Positions 1 through 9,261 of a stretch of 64,000 nt of DNA are shown piece by piece; positions within the stretch are counted from its first letter, which is position 1, and each line of letters opens with the position of its first letter. Origin of the DNA: Colwellia sp. MB3u-41 (GTDB lineage Bacteria > Pseudomonadota > Gammaproteobacteria > Enterobacterales > Alteromonadaceae); the NCBI RefSeq assembly GCF_014076845.1, contig NZ_JACGUT010000077.1:1-64000 (forward strand), given 5' to 3'. A program made the translations under genes and the position numbers. The notes under the pieces were generated by a model. That model was not told the origin of the DNA. It saw nothing but the letters and a program-made list of their open reading frames with translations, and made no database searches.

Positions 1-116
1 TCTAGCGACAATAGCACTGTGGCACCACCTGATCCCATTCCGAACTCAGAAGTGAAACGCAGTAGCGCCGATGGTAGTGTGGGAGTTCCCATGTGAGAGT
101 AGGACATTGCTAGGCG
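1..116 (+). rRNA. rrf: 5S ribosomal RNA, 5' end cut by window
   Basis: The sequence follows the gammaproteobacterial 5S pattern: CCGAACTCAGAAGTGAAACG near 39-58, then GCGCCGATGGTAGTGTGGG, and a 3' end (TGCTAGGC) that pairs with TCTAGCGA at base 1. Compared with the E. coli gene, about two bases at the 5' end lie before the window. It is presumably the last rRNA gene of an operon entering from the left, since tRNA-Tyr follows within 90 bases on the same strand. Confidence 0.93.
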
Positions 117-205
117 CCTATTAAGTTTGATAGTGATCACTTATAGTGGCATTGTTAAGCGGCTGTTTAAGACATACCAACTCTATGTTGATATGTCGGC
201 CCCGT

Positions 206-290
206 GGAGGGGTTCCCGAGTGGCCAAAGGGACCAGATTGTAAATCTGATGGCTCAGCCTTCGGTGGTTCGAATCCACCTCCCTCCACCA
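206..290 (+). tRNA. tyrT: tRNA-Tyr (GTA anticodon)
   Basis: An 85-base type II tRNA with an encoded CCA. The acceptor stem GGAGGGG (206-212) pairs with TCCCTCC (280-286), followed by discriminator A and CCA at 288-290. The anticodon GTA sits at 240-242 in the context ATTGTAAAT. The long variable arm and GGTTCGAATCC T-loop match bacterial tRNA-Tyr. It lies just downstream of the 5S gene and is probably co-transcribed with the rRNA operon. Confidence 0.96.
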
Positions 291-362
291 CTTCTTTCCT
301 TATTAATAGCACCCAAAAAATTCATAAATAGTTATTCATACATTAATACCACTTCATTAATA

Positions 363-2006
363 TTATTTATCCTCTGCTAAATCTTTCTTTATACTTATAT
401 ATTTATCATTTAGTTTCATAAATCGTTTATACGACTCACTGTCTGATCTTAACTTACTAAACTCTTTAATTAACTCTTCTGCGAGTACTAAGTCACTATT
501 ACGTTCATTATTTGCATCAAATGAAACCAGTAATACCTGCAAAAGGTTGAGCTTGATCCCAATGTGATTAGGGAAATGTACTAAGGCTTTGTTCAACTTA
601 TCAATTGCCAAGCTATAATGATTAGCTCTATATAGGTTATTACCAACTTCCAAAGCATTTTGAGCGGCAATTTTGTCACTTTCACGTAAAGGCTTACCTA
701 ACAGAGCGGCTATTTGTGAGAGTAGCTCGGTATTGTCTGGGTTAGCTTGAGCTAGTTCATTAAGTAAGTTCTGTGCATAAGCTGCTCTTTGCAATGCGAT
801 TAGTGATTTCGCAATAGCAATAGTCCCTGATGTCGATAATTGGTATTTAAATCTACTTAATAGACGTTCTGCATCCTTAAGGTTTTCTTTAGCGAGTTGA
901 GTTTCATTTGCCTTATGATGTAACCTTGCCGTTAATAATTGGCTATGGATTTTTAACTCAGCAGAGCTAAAATCTTTCACCATATCTGTAAGCGCTTTAA
1001 AGCCTTTATTATTTAATTTACGTACTTGAAATGTACTTAGGTTTTCTGCGTATTCAAGCAAGGCTTCGACAAAAAGTAATGCATTTTCAGGCTTTTTATG
1101 AACAGAGTGGTAGGCCAACTCATTGGTTTTAGAGAGAGCATATGTTGCTTTATCAAAGTTCTCGTTACTAACACATAAATCAGCATAATTTTTTAATCGT
1201 AATACAGAACGTGGTGATATCAATAAGGCTTTTTCTAGAACATCTTCAGCTAAATTAGGTTGCTGTGTTAATTTATAAGCTTTAGCCAACCAGTCGTAAG
1301 CTGATAAATAAAGCGGATTACTATCAACAACAGCACTGAAATAATGTATCGCTAAGTCGAAGTCGTTTTCAACTAAGGCTATTTTACCTAAGCCAATTGC
1401 TGCCCATTGACAATTAGGAGCACCGAGGTAAGCATCGTAAATCTCTCTTGCTTGATCAAATTGTGCTAATTCAAAATGTTGTCGTGACTTTATTCCTAAA
1501 CATTCTGTTTTATATGTAGAATTTTGTGTAATTAATCGTTCACAAAGCAATAAGACCTTTTGAAAATTATCTGCATCCATCGCTTTATAAATGTTGAGCA
1601 TTGCGTCTTTTTTTTGAAAACACCTTGACAATCGGGTACTTAGGTCATTGAGGGTATAAGGCTTTGCTAAATACTCATCAGGTTTATGCTCCAGTGCTGC
1701 TAGCACCATCGCTTGAGATACCTCTGCAGTGATCATTACTATCGTACAATGGCGTGATATCATTTGCCTAGCACGTAATTCTTCAAGAATTTGCTGGCCA
1801 TTTTTTTTATCTTCACCCAGATCATAGCCTAACAAAATCACATCGAACTTTATCTCATCGCATAGAGACATAATTTCAGGCGCATGATGACTGCTATCAA
1901 CCTTCATTGCACCTAAACTATATGCGAATATCTTTAATGTATTGCGCGATTGTTCAATATTGTCGACAACGAGAAAGTGCTTGTTGCCGTAATCAATATT
2001 AGTCAT
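363..2006 (-). CDS. Receiver-like domain plus tetratricopeptide repeats, degenerate receiver
   Basis: A 547-residue soluble protein. Residues about 8-125 have the fold of a response-regulator receiver: the loop threonine (T93 in MITAE) and the conserved lysine (K115 in AKPY) are present. However, the phosphoacceptor aspartate is glycine (G60 in DVILLGYDL), and the second acidic-pocket residue is asparagine (D15-N16). The rest, about 135-545, is helical repeat of TPR type, with blocks such as YLSAYDWLAKAY. No output or DNA-binding domain is present. Known receiver-TPR proteins of marine gammaproteobacteria usually keep the aspartate, so this one probably works without phosphorylation, as a scaffold or protein-interaction module. 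The ATG at 2006 follows AAAGGGAA. Monocistronic and divergent from rhlE. Confidence 0.82.
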   Translation of the reverse strand: MTNIDYGNKHFLVVDNIEQSRNTLKIFAYSLGAMKVDSSHHAPEIMSLCDEIKFDVILLGYDLGEDKKNGQQILEELRARQMISRHCTIVMITAEVSQAMVLAALEHKPDEYLAKPYTLNDLSTRLSRCFQKKDAMLNIYKAMDADNFQKVLLLCERLITQNSTYKTECLGIKSRQHFELAQFDQAREIYDAYLGAPNCQWAAIGLGKIALVENDFDLAIHYFSAVVDSNPLYLSAYDWLAKAYKLTQQPNLAEDVLEKALLISPRSVLRLKNYADLCVSNENFDKATYALSKTNELAYHSVHKKPENALLFVEALLEYAENLSTFQVRKLNNKGFKALTDMVKDFSSAELKIHSQLLTARLHHKANETQLAKENLKDAERLLSRFKYQLSTSGTIAIAKSLIALQRAAYAQNLLNELAQANPDNTELLSQIAALLGKPLRESDKIAAQNALEVGNNLYRANHYSLAIDKLNKALVHFPNHIGIKLNLLQVLLVSFDANNERNSDLVLAEELIKEFSKLRSDSESYKRFMKLNDKYISIKKDLAEDK

Positions 2007-2219
2007 AAATTCCCTTTCAAAGTCTCATTACCACAGTGACTTTTAACGGAAAACAGAGGGCTTGTCTAGTTTTGTCAGTAACTAATATTAAATATTTGTA
2101 TTTTAATAAAATTCAACGGTCAATACGACGACTCGTAATTGCACTTAACATAGCTATACTGTATTCTGCAACGCCGCTGTACATTGGCTAACTTCCACTT
2201 TTTATAAAGAGATTTATCT

Positions 2220-3596
2220 ATGGGTTTTACCTCGTTGGGCTTATCTGCCCCGATTCAAAAAGCGATTGCTGAGAAGGGTTATACCGAACCATCTCCAATT
2301 CAAGCACAAGCTATTCCTGCCGTATTAAGTGGGCAAGATGTTATGGCTGCTGCACAAACGGGAACAGGAAAAACAGCAGGATTCACTCTACCAATTTTGG
2401 AACGCTTATCCGGTGGAAACAAACCACAAGCTAATCAAGTTCGTACCCTTATTTTAACGCCTACACGAGAGCTCGCTGCGCAAATATACGAGAATGTGGA
2501 AATGTACGGTAAGTATTTACCTTTAACGGCCACTGTTGTTTTTGGTGGTGTTAAAATTAATCCGCAAATGATGCGTTTACGCCAAGGTGTCGATATATTG
2601 GTAGCAACGCCAGGTCGTCTTCTTGATCTTTATAATCAGAAAGCGGTTAGTTTTAAACAACTTGAAATACTCGTACTCGATGAAGCGGATAGAATGCTAG
2701 ATATGGGCTTTTTACGTGATATTAAAAAAGTTTTATCGGTATTACCAAAACAACGCCAGAACCTTTTATTTTCAGCAACCTTTTCAGAAGATATCCGTGA
2801 TTTAGCACGTGGATTAGTAAATAACCCTGTAGAGATCTCAGTTAGCCCAAGAAACACCACGGCAGAGAAAGTTGCACAGGTAATATATCCGGTTGATAAA
2901 AAACAAAAAGCTGGACTATTAACCGCATTAATAAAAGATAATGGTTGGCAACAAGTTTTAGTGTTTATGAAAACTAAACATGGAGCGAATAAATTAACGA
3001 AGCAACTAGAAGCTGAAGGTATAAAAGCTGCAGCAATTCATGGCAATAAAAGCCAAGGGGCTAGAACAAAAGCCTTAGCCAATTTTAAAGACGGCACAGT
3101 GAATGTTCTAGTTGCCACAGATATTGCGGCACGTGGTATTGATATTGACCAATTACCACAAGTTGTTAACTTTGAATTACCTAATGTAGCAGAAGACTAT
3201 GTTCACCGAATCGGTAGAACAGGTCGAGCAGGTGCCAGCGGTAAAGCTGTTTCTTTAGTATGCTCAGATGAAATTGATTTATTAAATGATGTAGAACACC
3301 TTATACAAACTCATATTCCTCGTGAAGTTATCGAAGGATTTGAACCTTTTAATGTTTTATTGGAGTCACGTCCGCTAAGACCTTTGAAAGCAAATAAACC
3401 TAAAAAGGCTAAATTCGAACATCATGACGGACAGCGTTCTGCAGACAATGCCCGAGGCCATAAGCCACAAAGTAAAAATCCTCGTCATAGAAATGATAGT
3501 AACGCGAATAAAGATTCAAATGCAGGTGGCCGTCGTAAAAATCCAGCAAGTAACGGCCCTAAAAATAGTAGCGACCCGTACTCAGCTTCACGCTAA
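2220..3596 (+). CDS. rhlE: DEAD-box RNA helicase RhlE
   Basis: A 458-residue ATP-dependent RNA helicase of the RhlE type, expected to act on structured RNA in ribosome assembly or mRNA decay. The motifs come in order: the Q-motif ([10 protein letters not shown]), Walker [44 protein letters not shown] and HRIGRTGR. The last ~85 residues form a basic, low-complexity tail rich in Lys, Arg, Asn and Ser, typical for RNA binding in this family. The ATG at 2220 gives the standard RhlE N-terminus (MGFTSLGLS). A hairpin terminator follows at 3607. A second rhlE-like gene lies 1.6 kb downstream. Confidence 0.95.
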   Translation: MGFTSLGLSAPIQKAIAEKGYTEPSPIQAQAIPAVLSGQDVMAAAQTGTGKTAGFTLPILERLSGGNKPQANQVRTLILTPTRELAAQIYENVEMYGKYLPLTATVVFGGVKINPQMMRLRQGVDILVATPGRLLDLYNQKAVSFKQLEILVLDEADRMLDMGFLRDIKKVLSVLPKQRQNLLFSATFSEDIRDLARGLVNNPVEISVSPRNTTAEKVAQVIYPVDKKQKAGLLTALIKDNGWQQVLVFMKTKHGANKLTKQLEAEGIKAAAIHGNKSQGARTKALANFKDGTVNVLVATDIAARGIDIDQLPQVVNFELPNVAEDYVHRIGRTGRAGASGKAVSLVCSDEIDLLNDVEHLIQTHIPREVIEGFEPFNVLLESRPLRPLKANKPKKAKFEHHDGQRSADNARGHKPQSKNPRHRNDSNANKDSNAGGRRKNPASNGPKNSSDPYSASR

Positions 3597-3606
3597 TTAA
3601 TAAACG

Positions 3607-3625
3607 AAGGCTCTTAATGAGCCTT
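3607..3625. terminator. Hairpin terminator between convergent rhlE and yaiI
   Basis: AAGGCTC (3607-3613) and GAGCCTT (3619-3625) form a 7-bp stem with a TTAAT loop, followed by a T-rich stretch on the plus strand. It lies 10 bases after the rhlE stop and touches the yaiI stop codon, so it probably serves mainly rhlE. Confidence 0.7.
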
Positions 3626-4070
3626 AGATTCTTTTAGCTAATAATTTATCAAGGTTATTTGCAAAGGCTTGTCTGTCACCTTGACTAATTGGTGGTACGC
3701 CACCCGTTTGAATGCCGCTAGAGCGCAACGTATCCATAAAGTCGCGCATGTTGAGTCTTTGCCTAATATTACTTTCGGTATAAAGTTCACCTCTAGGGTT
3801 TAGAGCCAAACAACCTTTTTCTACGACTTCTGCCGCTAACGGGATATCTGCAGTGATCACTAAGTCATGTGCAGTACAGCGTTTAACAATTTCATTATCA
3901 GCCACATCAAAACCTGAACTTACTTGTACAAAGGAAATAAACTTGGACGGTGGCATTTTTAGAAAATGATTGGCAACTAAAATAGTTTCAATTTTTGCAC
4001 GGTCAGCCGCACGAAATAAGATATCTTTAATTACCGCAGGACAAGCGTCGGCATCGACCCAAATTTTCAT
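3624..4070 (-). CDS. yaiI: YaiI/YqxD family protein (DUF188, UPF0178)
   Basis: 148 residues, full length for the family. The N-terminus [11 protein letters not shown] carries the conserved DADACP block of this PIN-like fold family. Further conserved blocks are D-V-A-D-N-E-I-V near 57, ITADIPLA near 74 and [16 protein letters not shown] near the C-terminus. A nuclease-like function has been suggested from the fold only; no established role is known to me. It is convergent with rhlE. Confidence 0.88.
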   Translation of the reverse strand: MKIWVDADACPAVIKDILFRAADRAKIETILVANHFLKMPPSKFISFVQVSSGFDVADNEIVKRCTAHDLVITADIPLAAEVVEKGCLALNPRGELYTESNIRQRLNMRDFMDTLRSSGIQTGGVPPISQGDRQAFANNLDKLLAKRI

Positions 4071-4236
4071 TATATTCCTCTTAGATTTATTGATTGCGAT
4101 TGTTTGGCGGATATATTTCTATTTTAATATCATGATTGTTGGTATACCTAGTAGAATATACAACGGTAAAATTTTAAATTGAAAGGGTATCCATCCACAA
4201 GGATAACCCATTAATATCTTTTAAGAGAGTTAAAGC

Positions 4237-4713
4237 ATGAACAAACCACAAAGAGACATCACCCTTAGATTTTTAGCCGAACCACAAGATGTAAATTTTG
4301 GTGGTAAAGTTCACGGTGGGGCGGTAATGAAATGGATCGATTTAGCTGCTTATGCTTGTTCAGCTGGTTGGAGTGGTCGCTATTGTGTAACTGCTTATGC
4401 GGGTGGTATACGTTTTATTGCTCCGATTCATGTTGGTAGCTTAGTTGAAGTTGAGGCTAAGGTGATCTACACCGGTAATTCATCAATGCATATTGCATTA
4501 GAAGTTAATGCCTGTGATCCAAAGTTCCTTAATCGTACATTAACCACCCATTGCATTGTTATAATGGTAGCAGTGGACGAGAACGGTAAGTCTGAAAAAA
4601 TACCAACGTGGATCCCAGAGTCACCAGAAGATATTAAACAACATGAGTCAGCGATAAAGTTGATGGAAATGCGCAAACTCATTGGCGAAGAAATGCAAAT
4701 TTTTGTGGAATAG
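4237..4713 (+). CDS. Acyl-CoA thioesterase, hot-dog fold (YciA-like)
   Basis: 158 residues, a single hot-dog domain. It hydrolyses acyl-CoA thioesters to free acid and CoA in the cytoplasm. The segment DVNFGGKVHGGAVMKWIDLAAYACS contains the N-x-x-G-x-x-H-G-G and catalytic D region of cytosolic acyl-CoA hydrolases. The following FIAPIHVGSLVEVEAKVIYTG is the second conserved strand block. The ATG at 4237 follows AAGAGAG. Substrate chain length cannot be read from the sequence. The DUF2750 gene follows after 40 bases and may share its transcript. Confidence 0.87.
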   Translation: MNKPQRDITLRFLAEPQDVNFGGKVHGGAVMKWIDLAAYACSAGWSGRYCVTAYAGGIRFIAPIHVGSLVEVEAKVIYTGNSSMHIALEVNACDPKFLNRTLTTHCIVIMVAVDENGKSEKIPTWIPESPEDIKQHESAIKLMEMRKLIGEEMQIFVE

Positions 4714-4753
4714 TCATGCTACCTAATACAAAATCTGATAGGAATATTTTATA

Positions 4754-5158
4754 GTGCAAGCTCTAGACGAACAACAAATCAAACTCGTTTTAAATTACGA
4801 TGATGCTCAACGAGCAAATTACTTTCTGAAAGAAGTTGTCGCAAATGATGAAATTTGGATATTAAAAGACGAGCACGGCTGTGTGATGCTTAATACCGAA
4901 GATGAAGATTGCGTACCTGTCTGGCCAAATAAAGAATTTGCGCAAGCTTGGGCCACAGATGAATGGCAAGAATGTCAGGCAGAAGCTATTTCATTAAGTA
5001 AATGGTTTAGTCGTTGGTCACATGGGCTAGTAGAAGATGAGTTAGCTTTAATCGTTTTTCCAAGCCAAAATGAACAAGGGTTAGTTTTCTATCCTGAAGA
5101 ACTTGAACAAGAACTAAAAAAAAAACAGAAAAATCAATCAGCCAAAGGTGAGCGTTAA
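4754..5158 (+). CDS. DUF2750 family protein, GTG start
   Basis: 134 residues, acidic and tryptophan-rich. The pattern of an N-terminal helix followed by W-I-L-K-D-E-H-G, LNTEDEDCVPVWPNKEFAQAWA and a C-terminal W-x-x-G-L-x-x-D-E-L-x-x-x-V-F-P is that of the uncharacterised DUF2750 family. GTG at 4754 is chosen because AGGAAT lies just upstream and no in-frame ATG precedes the conserved part. Its stop at 5158 is five bases before the helicase ATG, suggesting coupled expression. Confidence 0.75.
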   Translation: MQALDEQQIKLVLNYDDAQRANYFLKEVVANDEIWILKDEHGCVMLNTEDEDCVPVWPNKEFAQAWATDEWQECQAEAISLSKWFSRWSHGLVEDELALIVFPSQNEQGLVFYPEELEQELKKKQKNQSAKGER

Positions 5159-5162
5159 TTAC

Positions 5163-6416
5163 ATGAGTTTTACTTCTTTAGCATTAGACAAAAGCTTAAC
5201 CGATGCTGTTAACGCTCTCGGTTATACCGAAGCCACCCCCATTCAGCAAAAGGCTATTCCTGTTATCTTAGCAGGAAAAGACATTATGGCTGGAGCACAA
5301 ACGGGGACAGGTAAAACAGCCGCGTTTGCTTTACCTATTTTACAAAAGTTAATGACTGAACTCCCTGAAAAACGTCCAGTTCGCGCTTTAGTCTTAACGC
5401 CAACACGTGAACTTGCACAACAGGTCTATAAAAGCTTTGTCAGTTACGCAGAGAATACTGCGCTCAATATTGCCGTCGTTTATGGTGGGGTTAGTATTAA
5501 TCCACAAATTACCGCGTTGAATAAAGGCGCAGATGTCTTAGTCGCAACCCCTGGACGATTGCTTGACCATATTATTAATGGCTCTTTAGCGTTAACGGAA
5601 CTGGAATGTTTAGTCTTTGATGAAGCTGACCGTATGTTAGATATGGGCTTTAAAGACGAGATTGACCGTATCTTAAATCGGGTACCACTTAAGCGCCAAA
5701 CCCTCTTGTTTTCAGCAACTTTCGACGATGCTATTTTTAAACTCAGTAAAAATTTATTAACCGATCCTGAGTTAATTGAAGTTAGCGAGCGAAATGCTGC
5801 GGCGGCAAGAGTAGAGCAAATTCTTTATACCGTTGATAGTGATCGAAAGCGTGAATTAACCTCATTTTTAATCGGTTCAAAGAATTGGAAACAAGTCCTT
5901 ATTTTCACCCGTACTAAGGTAACGGCTGATGCATTAGCGAAAGAAATGTGTAAAGACGGTATTAAAACGCAATCGATTCATGGTGATAAATCTCAAGGCG
6001 CAAGAGAAAAAGCCTTAGCAGAATTTAAAGAAGGAAAAACCCGTGCTCTAGTGGCTACTGATGTAGCCTCACGTGGCTTAGATATTGCTGACTTAAATTA
6101 TGTCATTAACTACGAATTGCCTTATATCGCAGAAGACTATATTCATCGCATCGGTCGAACGGGTCGAGCAGGTAATGAAGGTTTAGCTGTGTCATTAATG
6201 AGCCCTAGTGAAGAATGGTTACTAGAAGCGGTTGAAAAAGTACTTGATACGCGCTTATTACAGCAATGGTATCCTGGTTATGAACCTGACTTAACTAAAA
6301 CAGAAAAGCCGGCAAGAAAAGGTGGGCAGAAACAGCGAGATAGAAAAAAAGCGTTAGGTCAAAGTGCACGCTCGAAAAAACGAACAAGCACAGAAAGTAA
6401 ATATGGGCGCCGTTAA
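5163..6416 (+). CDS. rhlE: DEAD-box RNA helicase, second RhlE-type paralogue
   Basis: 417 residues with the full DEAD-box set: [43 protein letters not shown] and HRIGRTGR, plus a short basic C-terminal tail. ATG 5163 (MSFTSLALDK) is preferred over an in-frame GTG at 5148: it aligns with the N-terminus of the other RhlE in this window ([10 protein letters not shown]), and the GTG would overlap the upstream gene. It lies directly after the DUF2750 gene. The two helicases are clearly diverged, so this is an old duplication or a separate orthologous group; the symbol is by family only. Confidence 0.92.
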   Translation: MSFTSLALDKSLTDAVNALGYTEATPIQQKAIPVILAGKDIMAGAQTGTGKTAAFALPILQKLMTELPEKRPVRALVLTPTRELAQQVYKSFVSYAENTALNIAVVYGGVSINPQITALNKGADVLVATPGRLLDHIINGSLALTELECLVFDEADRMLDMGFKDEIDRILNRVPLKRQTLLFSATFDDAIFKLSKNLLTDPELIEVSERNAAAARVEQILYTVDSDRKRELTSFLIGSKNWKQVLIFTRTKVTADALAKEMCKDGIKTQSIHGDKSQGAREKALAEFKEGKTRALVATDVASRGLDIADLNYVINYELPYIAEDYIHRIGRTGRAGNEGLAVSLMSPSEEWLLEAVEKVLDTRLLQQWYPGYEPDLTKTEKPARKGGQKQRDRKKALGQSARSKKRTSTESKYGRR

Positions 6417-6424
6417 ACTTATCT

Positions 6425-6454
6425 TTGTCAGCTAAGCTAAATACTAACTGACAA
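6425..6454. terminator. Weak hairpin between convergent helicase and kinase genes
   Basis: TTGTCAG (6425-6431) pairs with CTGACAA (6448-6454) over a 16-base loop that contains the kinase stop codon. No strong T-run follows on either strand, so termination efficiency is uncertain. Confidence 0.4.
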
Positions 6455-7718
6455 TGGGCCAACTCATTAATATGCTAGCGCCAACAATGGCGCTTTTATT
6501 TTGTCTGTTCTCGACACTAAGCTGGCCAAAGTGATTTTTTATAATTTCAGCACATAACGATAGACCTATGCCAGATCCTCCAGGTTTAGTGGTATAAAAA
6601 GGGGTTAATACATTGTTGAGATTAGCAAAACCTGGCCCGTTATCTTCAACTTCAATTATTTGTTGCTCTTGTTTATAAAATGCTTTTATGACTATTTTAG
6701 TTTGGATATTTTCACTTGCTTCTTGAGCATTCTTCACTAAATTTATAATCACCTGAGCTATTTGTTCTTCATCGCCGAAGCATTGTTGATTACCTTGGAA
6801 TTCAATAAGACAAAGCTGCTCATTAACTAATAATTTCGTTTCATCAATAATTTCACTTAAATCAAACCACTCAAGCCTAGGTAATGGAAGTTGAGTTAAT
6901 TTGCTGTATTCACTAATAAAAGACAATAATCGATTACTACGTTTATGGATACGAGAAAGTACTAAACGGGTTTGTTGCTCATCTAATTCATCAGCAGATA
7001 ATAAAGTATCTGTCATAGAAGCCATGGGGGTTAACGAGTTACGTAATTCATGCCCTAAAACACGAATTAAGTTTTGCTGAGTTACGCTGCTATTTTTATT
7101 TAATAATTGAGAAATGTTGATAGCAGAAAAAAGCCAATGATCTTGGTTCTCTTGCTTGTATTGAATACTTTGACACTGCCATTGTTGATCAAATTTGGGG
7201 TGAGTTAACTGTCCATTTTGATGTTTAAAACCTAAGTCGCTTGCAAAACTTCCTACTAGCATAGGTTGTTGGATCTGTTCATTCATTGCTGTATTACGAT
7301 AGGTGAGTTGTAGGTTTTCGTCGAACAAGCATACAGGTACAGACCAAGCATCGAGAATGTGATTTAATAAATTGTCTAAGCTTTGATGATTACGTGATTT
7401 GGTCAAATTTACTTGAGCTAATCCGGTAATTTCTTTTTGTAAAGCAAGCAGTAAATTATCGGGATGTTGTTGTTTAAAGCGAAGGTTCTGTTCACCCTCC
7501 TTAAGTATTTGGGTGAAAGTAGTCAGTTGCCTAATGGTTTGGCACCAAAATGAATAACAACGCCATGCTACCCAGATTAATGGGTAGGCAAGTGCAAATA
7601 ATAATGTGGCTATACCGAGCAAGCTCCAACCTAAAGTTAAGGTGAGTGCGGCAACCAAACTTATTATTAATAAAACTACAAAACTTAGCGCGATGACTAA
7701 GTTTTTTTCATTGCTCAC
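6444..7718 (-). CDS. Module A sensor histidine kinase (NtrY-like, no periplasmic sensor)
   Basis: A 424-residue membrane histidine kinase, presumed partner of the adjacent NtrC-type regulator. Two closely spaced membrane helices (about 8-30 and 33-53) leave essentially no periplasmic loop. A PAS-like segment follows at about 118-205. H223 in LGHELRNSLTP is the phosphorylated histidine, and the ATPase domain has NLVKNAQEAS (N box), DNGPGFA (G1) and GGSGIGLSL (G2). GTG at 7718 is used, preceded by AGGTACGG. The kinase is the last gene of module A, 24 bases after the regulator. Its paralogue is the kinase at 17352-18653. The signal is probably sensed in the membrane or cytoplasm. Confidence 0.88.
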   Translation of the reverse strand: MSNEKNLVIALSFVVLLIISLVAALTLTLGWSLLGIATLLFALAYPLIWVAWRCYSFWCQTIRQLTTFTQILKEGEQNLRFKQQHPDNLLLALQKEITGLAQVNLTKSRNHQSLDNLLNHILDAWSVPVCLFDENLQLTYRNTAMNEQIQQPMLVGSFASDLGFKHQNGQLTHPKFDQQWQCQSIQYKQENQDHWLFSAINISQLLNKNSSVTQQNLIRVLGHELRNSLTPMASMTDTLLSADELDEQQTRLVLSRIHKRSNRLLSFISEYSKLTQLPLPRLEWFDLSEIIDETKLLVNEQLCLIEFQGNQQCFGDEEQIAQVIINLVKNAQEASENIQTKIVIKAFYKQEQQIIEVEDNGPGFANLNNVLTPFYTTKPGGSGIGLSLCAEIIKNHFGQLSVENRQNKSAIVGASILMSWPIVS

Positions 7719-7742
7719 TTAACCGTACCTGCTTTCATATGC

Positions 7743-9128
7743 TTACTCTTTAGAGATGTTTTCATTATTAGCAAATTTTTCTAAGCGTCGATAAAGCGCA
7801 TTACGCGAAATATCCAAAATTTTAGCAGCTTCAATAACGTTACCTTGTGTAACCGTCATCGCCTTGTCGATAAGCTGCTGCTCGGCTACTTCTAACGGTT
7901 GTAGAACGATATGATTTTGTTCATTTTGTGGAACTTCAAGTAATAACTGTAAATCGGTTATTTCATTACTGGTTGCCATTAATACGGCTCGTTCAATAAC
8001 GTGACTCAATTCGCGTATATTACCCGGCCAGTTATGTCGATTAAGTTTAGTTAAAGCAGAGTCAGATAAGGTTATGGGATCCTTCTGATATTTTTTACAA
8101 AACGTATTAATAAAGTTTACTGTTAATAGCGCCATGTCAGCAAGGCGTTCTCGCAAAGGTGGTAAGGTGATTACGAACGTATTTAATCGGTAAAGTAAGT
8201 CTTGTCGAAAGCCACCTTCGGTAACCAAATAGTGTAAATTTGCATTGGTTGCGCTGATCAAACGAACATTAGCACTTTGTGTTTGGCTTGAACCTACTAT
8301 TTCATATTGACCCGTTTCTAAAACGCGTAATAACTTAGGCTGTAAAATAAGGGGTAAAGAGCCGATTTCATCAAAAAACAAACTGCCTTGATCTGCTAAT
8401 TGAAAACGGCCAATTCTATTTTGTTTCGCATCAGTAAATGCACCTTTTTGATGACCGAATAATTCACTTTCAAATAAATTTTCAGGTATCGCTGCCATGT
8501 TAACTGAAATTAAGGGGGCATTATGACGTGTTGAAAGTTGATGAATACGTTCTGCCAGAAGCGACTTTCCTGTACCGTTCTCACCTAAAATAAGTACATT
8601 GGCATCGGTCGGAGCTATTTGCTTAACTAGTTGCTCGATGGCAATCATAGCAGGTGATTGGCAAATCCATGTCGATGGCGTTTTATTTTCTACTGCTGAA
8701 TTTAATAAAGCACGATAGCCTTGATTTTCTTGCTGAAGTTTAGCCACATTAAGCTGCTGGTGAATGTTATTGAGGAGCTTCTCTTTTTGCCATGGTTTTT
8801 CAATAAAATCGCACGCACCTTGTTTTAAACCCTTAACGGCAAGTTCAATACTACCCCACGCGGTCATTAAAATAACGGGAATTTTATTTTTATGGAGTTG
8901 AGTGAGAATTTCTAAACCTTCTTTTCCGCTGGTGGTATCACGGTTAAAGTTCATGTCTAATAAAATTAAATCAGGCTTTTGTCGTTCTGCTTGAATAATC
9001 ACTTCTTTAGGATTTTCGGCTTCAATGATACGAAAGCCATTCGCTTGTAATAGTAACGTTAGGGCTAACCTAATATCTTCATCATCATCGGCGATGAGAA
9101 TCGTGGCATTATTTTTATAATCCAACAA
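7743..9128 (-). CDS. Module A sigma-54-dependent response regulator (NtrC family)
   Basis: 461 residues in three domains. The receiver (about 7-125) has phosphoacceptor D58 and K111 and carries an extended loop, NFNRDTTSGKEG, after D58. The AAA+ domain (about 150-380) has Walker A GENGTGKS at 182-189. A Fis-type helix-turn-helix ends the protein (AAKILDISRNALYRRLEKF). The sigma-54 contact loop reads GAFTDA (229-234) instead of the usual GAFTGA. Only a TTG start at 9128 fits; AAGGAT lies 9 bases upstream of it. It should activate the -24/-12 promoter of the module A adaptor and perhaps that of module B. The paralogue is at 15971-17371. Confidence 0.92.
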   Translation of the reverse strand: MLDYKNNATILIADDDEDIRLALTLLLQANGFRIIEAENPKEVIIQAERQKPDLILLDMNFNRDTTSGKEGLEILTQLHKNKIPVILMTAWGSIELAVKGLKQGACDFIEKPWQKEKLLNNIHQQLNVAKLQQENQGYRALLNSAVENKTPSTWICQSPAMIAIEQLVKQIAPTDANVLILGENGTGKSLLAERIHQLSTRHNAPLISVNMAAIPENLFESELFGHQKGAFTDAKQNRIGRFQLADQGSLFFDEIGSLPLILQPKLLRVLETGQYEIVGSSQTQSANVRLISATNANLHYLVTEGGFRQDLLYRLNTFVITLPPLRERLADMALLTVNFINTFCKKYQKDPITLSDSALTKLNRHNWPGNIRELSHVIERAVLMATSNEITDLQLLLEVPQNEQNHIVLQPLEVAEQQLIDKAMTVTQGNVIEAAKILDISRNALYRRLEKFANNENISKE

Positions 9129-9181
9129 AAAATCCTTAACTATTTATATTGTTAATGTTGAGGCAGTAATAGATATAAACA

Positions 9182-9211
9182 AAGTGAGGAACTCTTGGTC
9201 AACCCTCACTT
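9182..9211. terminator. Hairpin between module A permease and regulator
   Basis: AAGTGAGG (9182-9189) and CCTCACTT (9204-9211) make a perfect 8-bp stem with a 14-base loop, 50 bases after the permease stop. On the minus strand it is followed by TGTTTATAT. It may end or attenuate the adaptor-ATPase-permease transcript, so that regulator and kinase are expressed separately. Confidence 0.5.
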
Positions 9212-9261
9212 AACTTTATCAATTTACCTCATGATAACGTAATTTTAAGTATGAAAAAATA

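Noticed and set aside
121-331. Short open frames across the tRNA-Tyr region on both strands
   Set aside because: They overlap the tRNA and lack ribosome sites; the RNA gene explains the sequence.
4184-4210. GGGTATCC/GGATAACCC hairpin in the thioesterase leader as a riboswitch
   Set aside because: The stem is short with a bulge, and no conserved aptamer features are visible.
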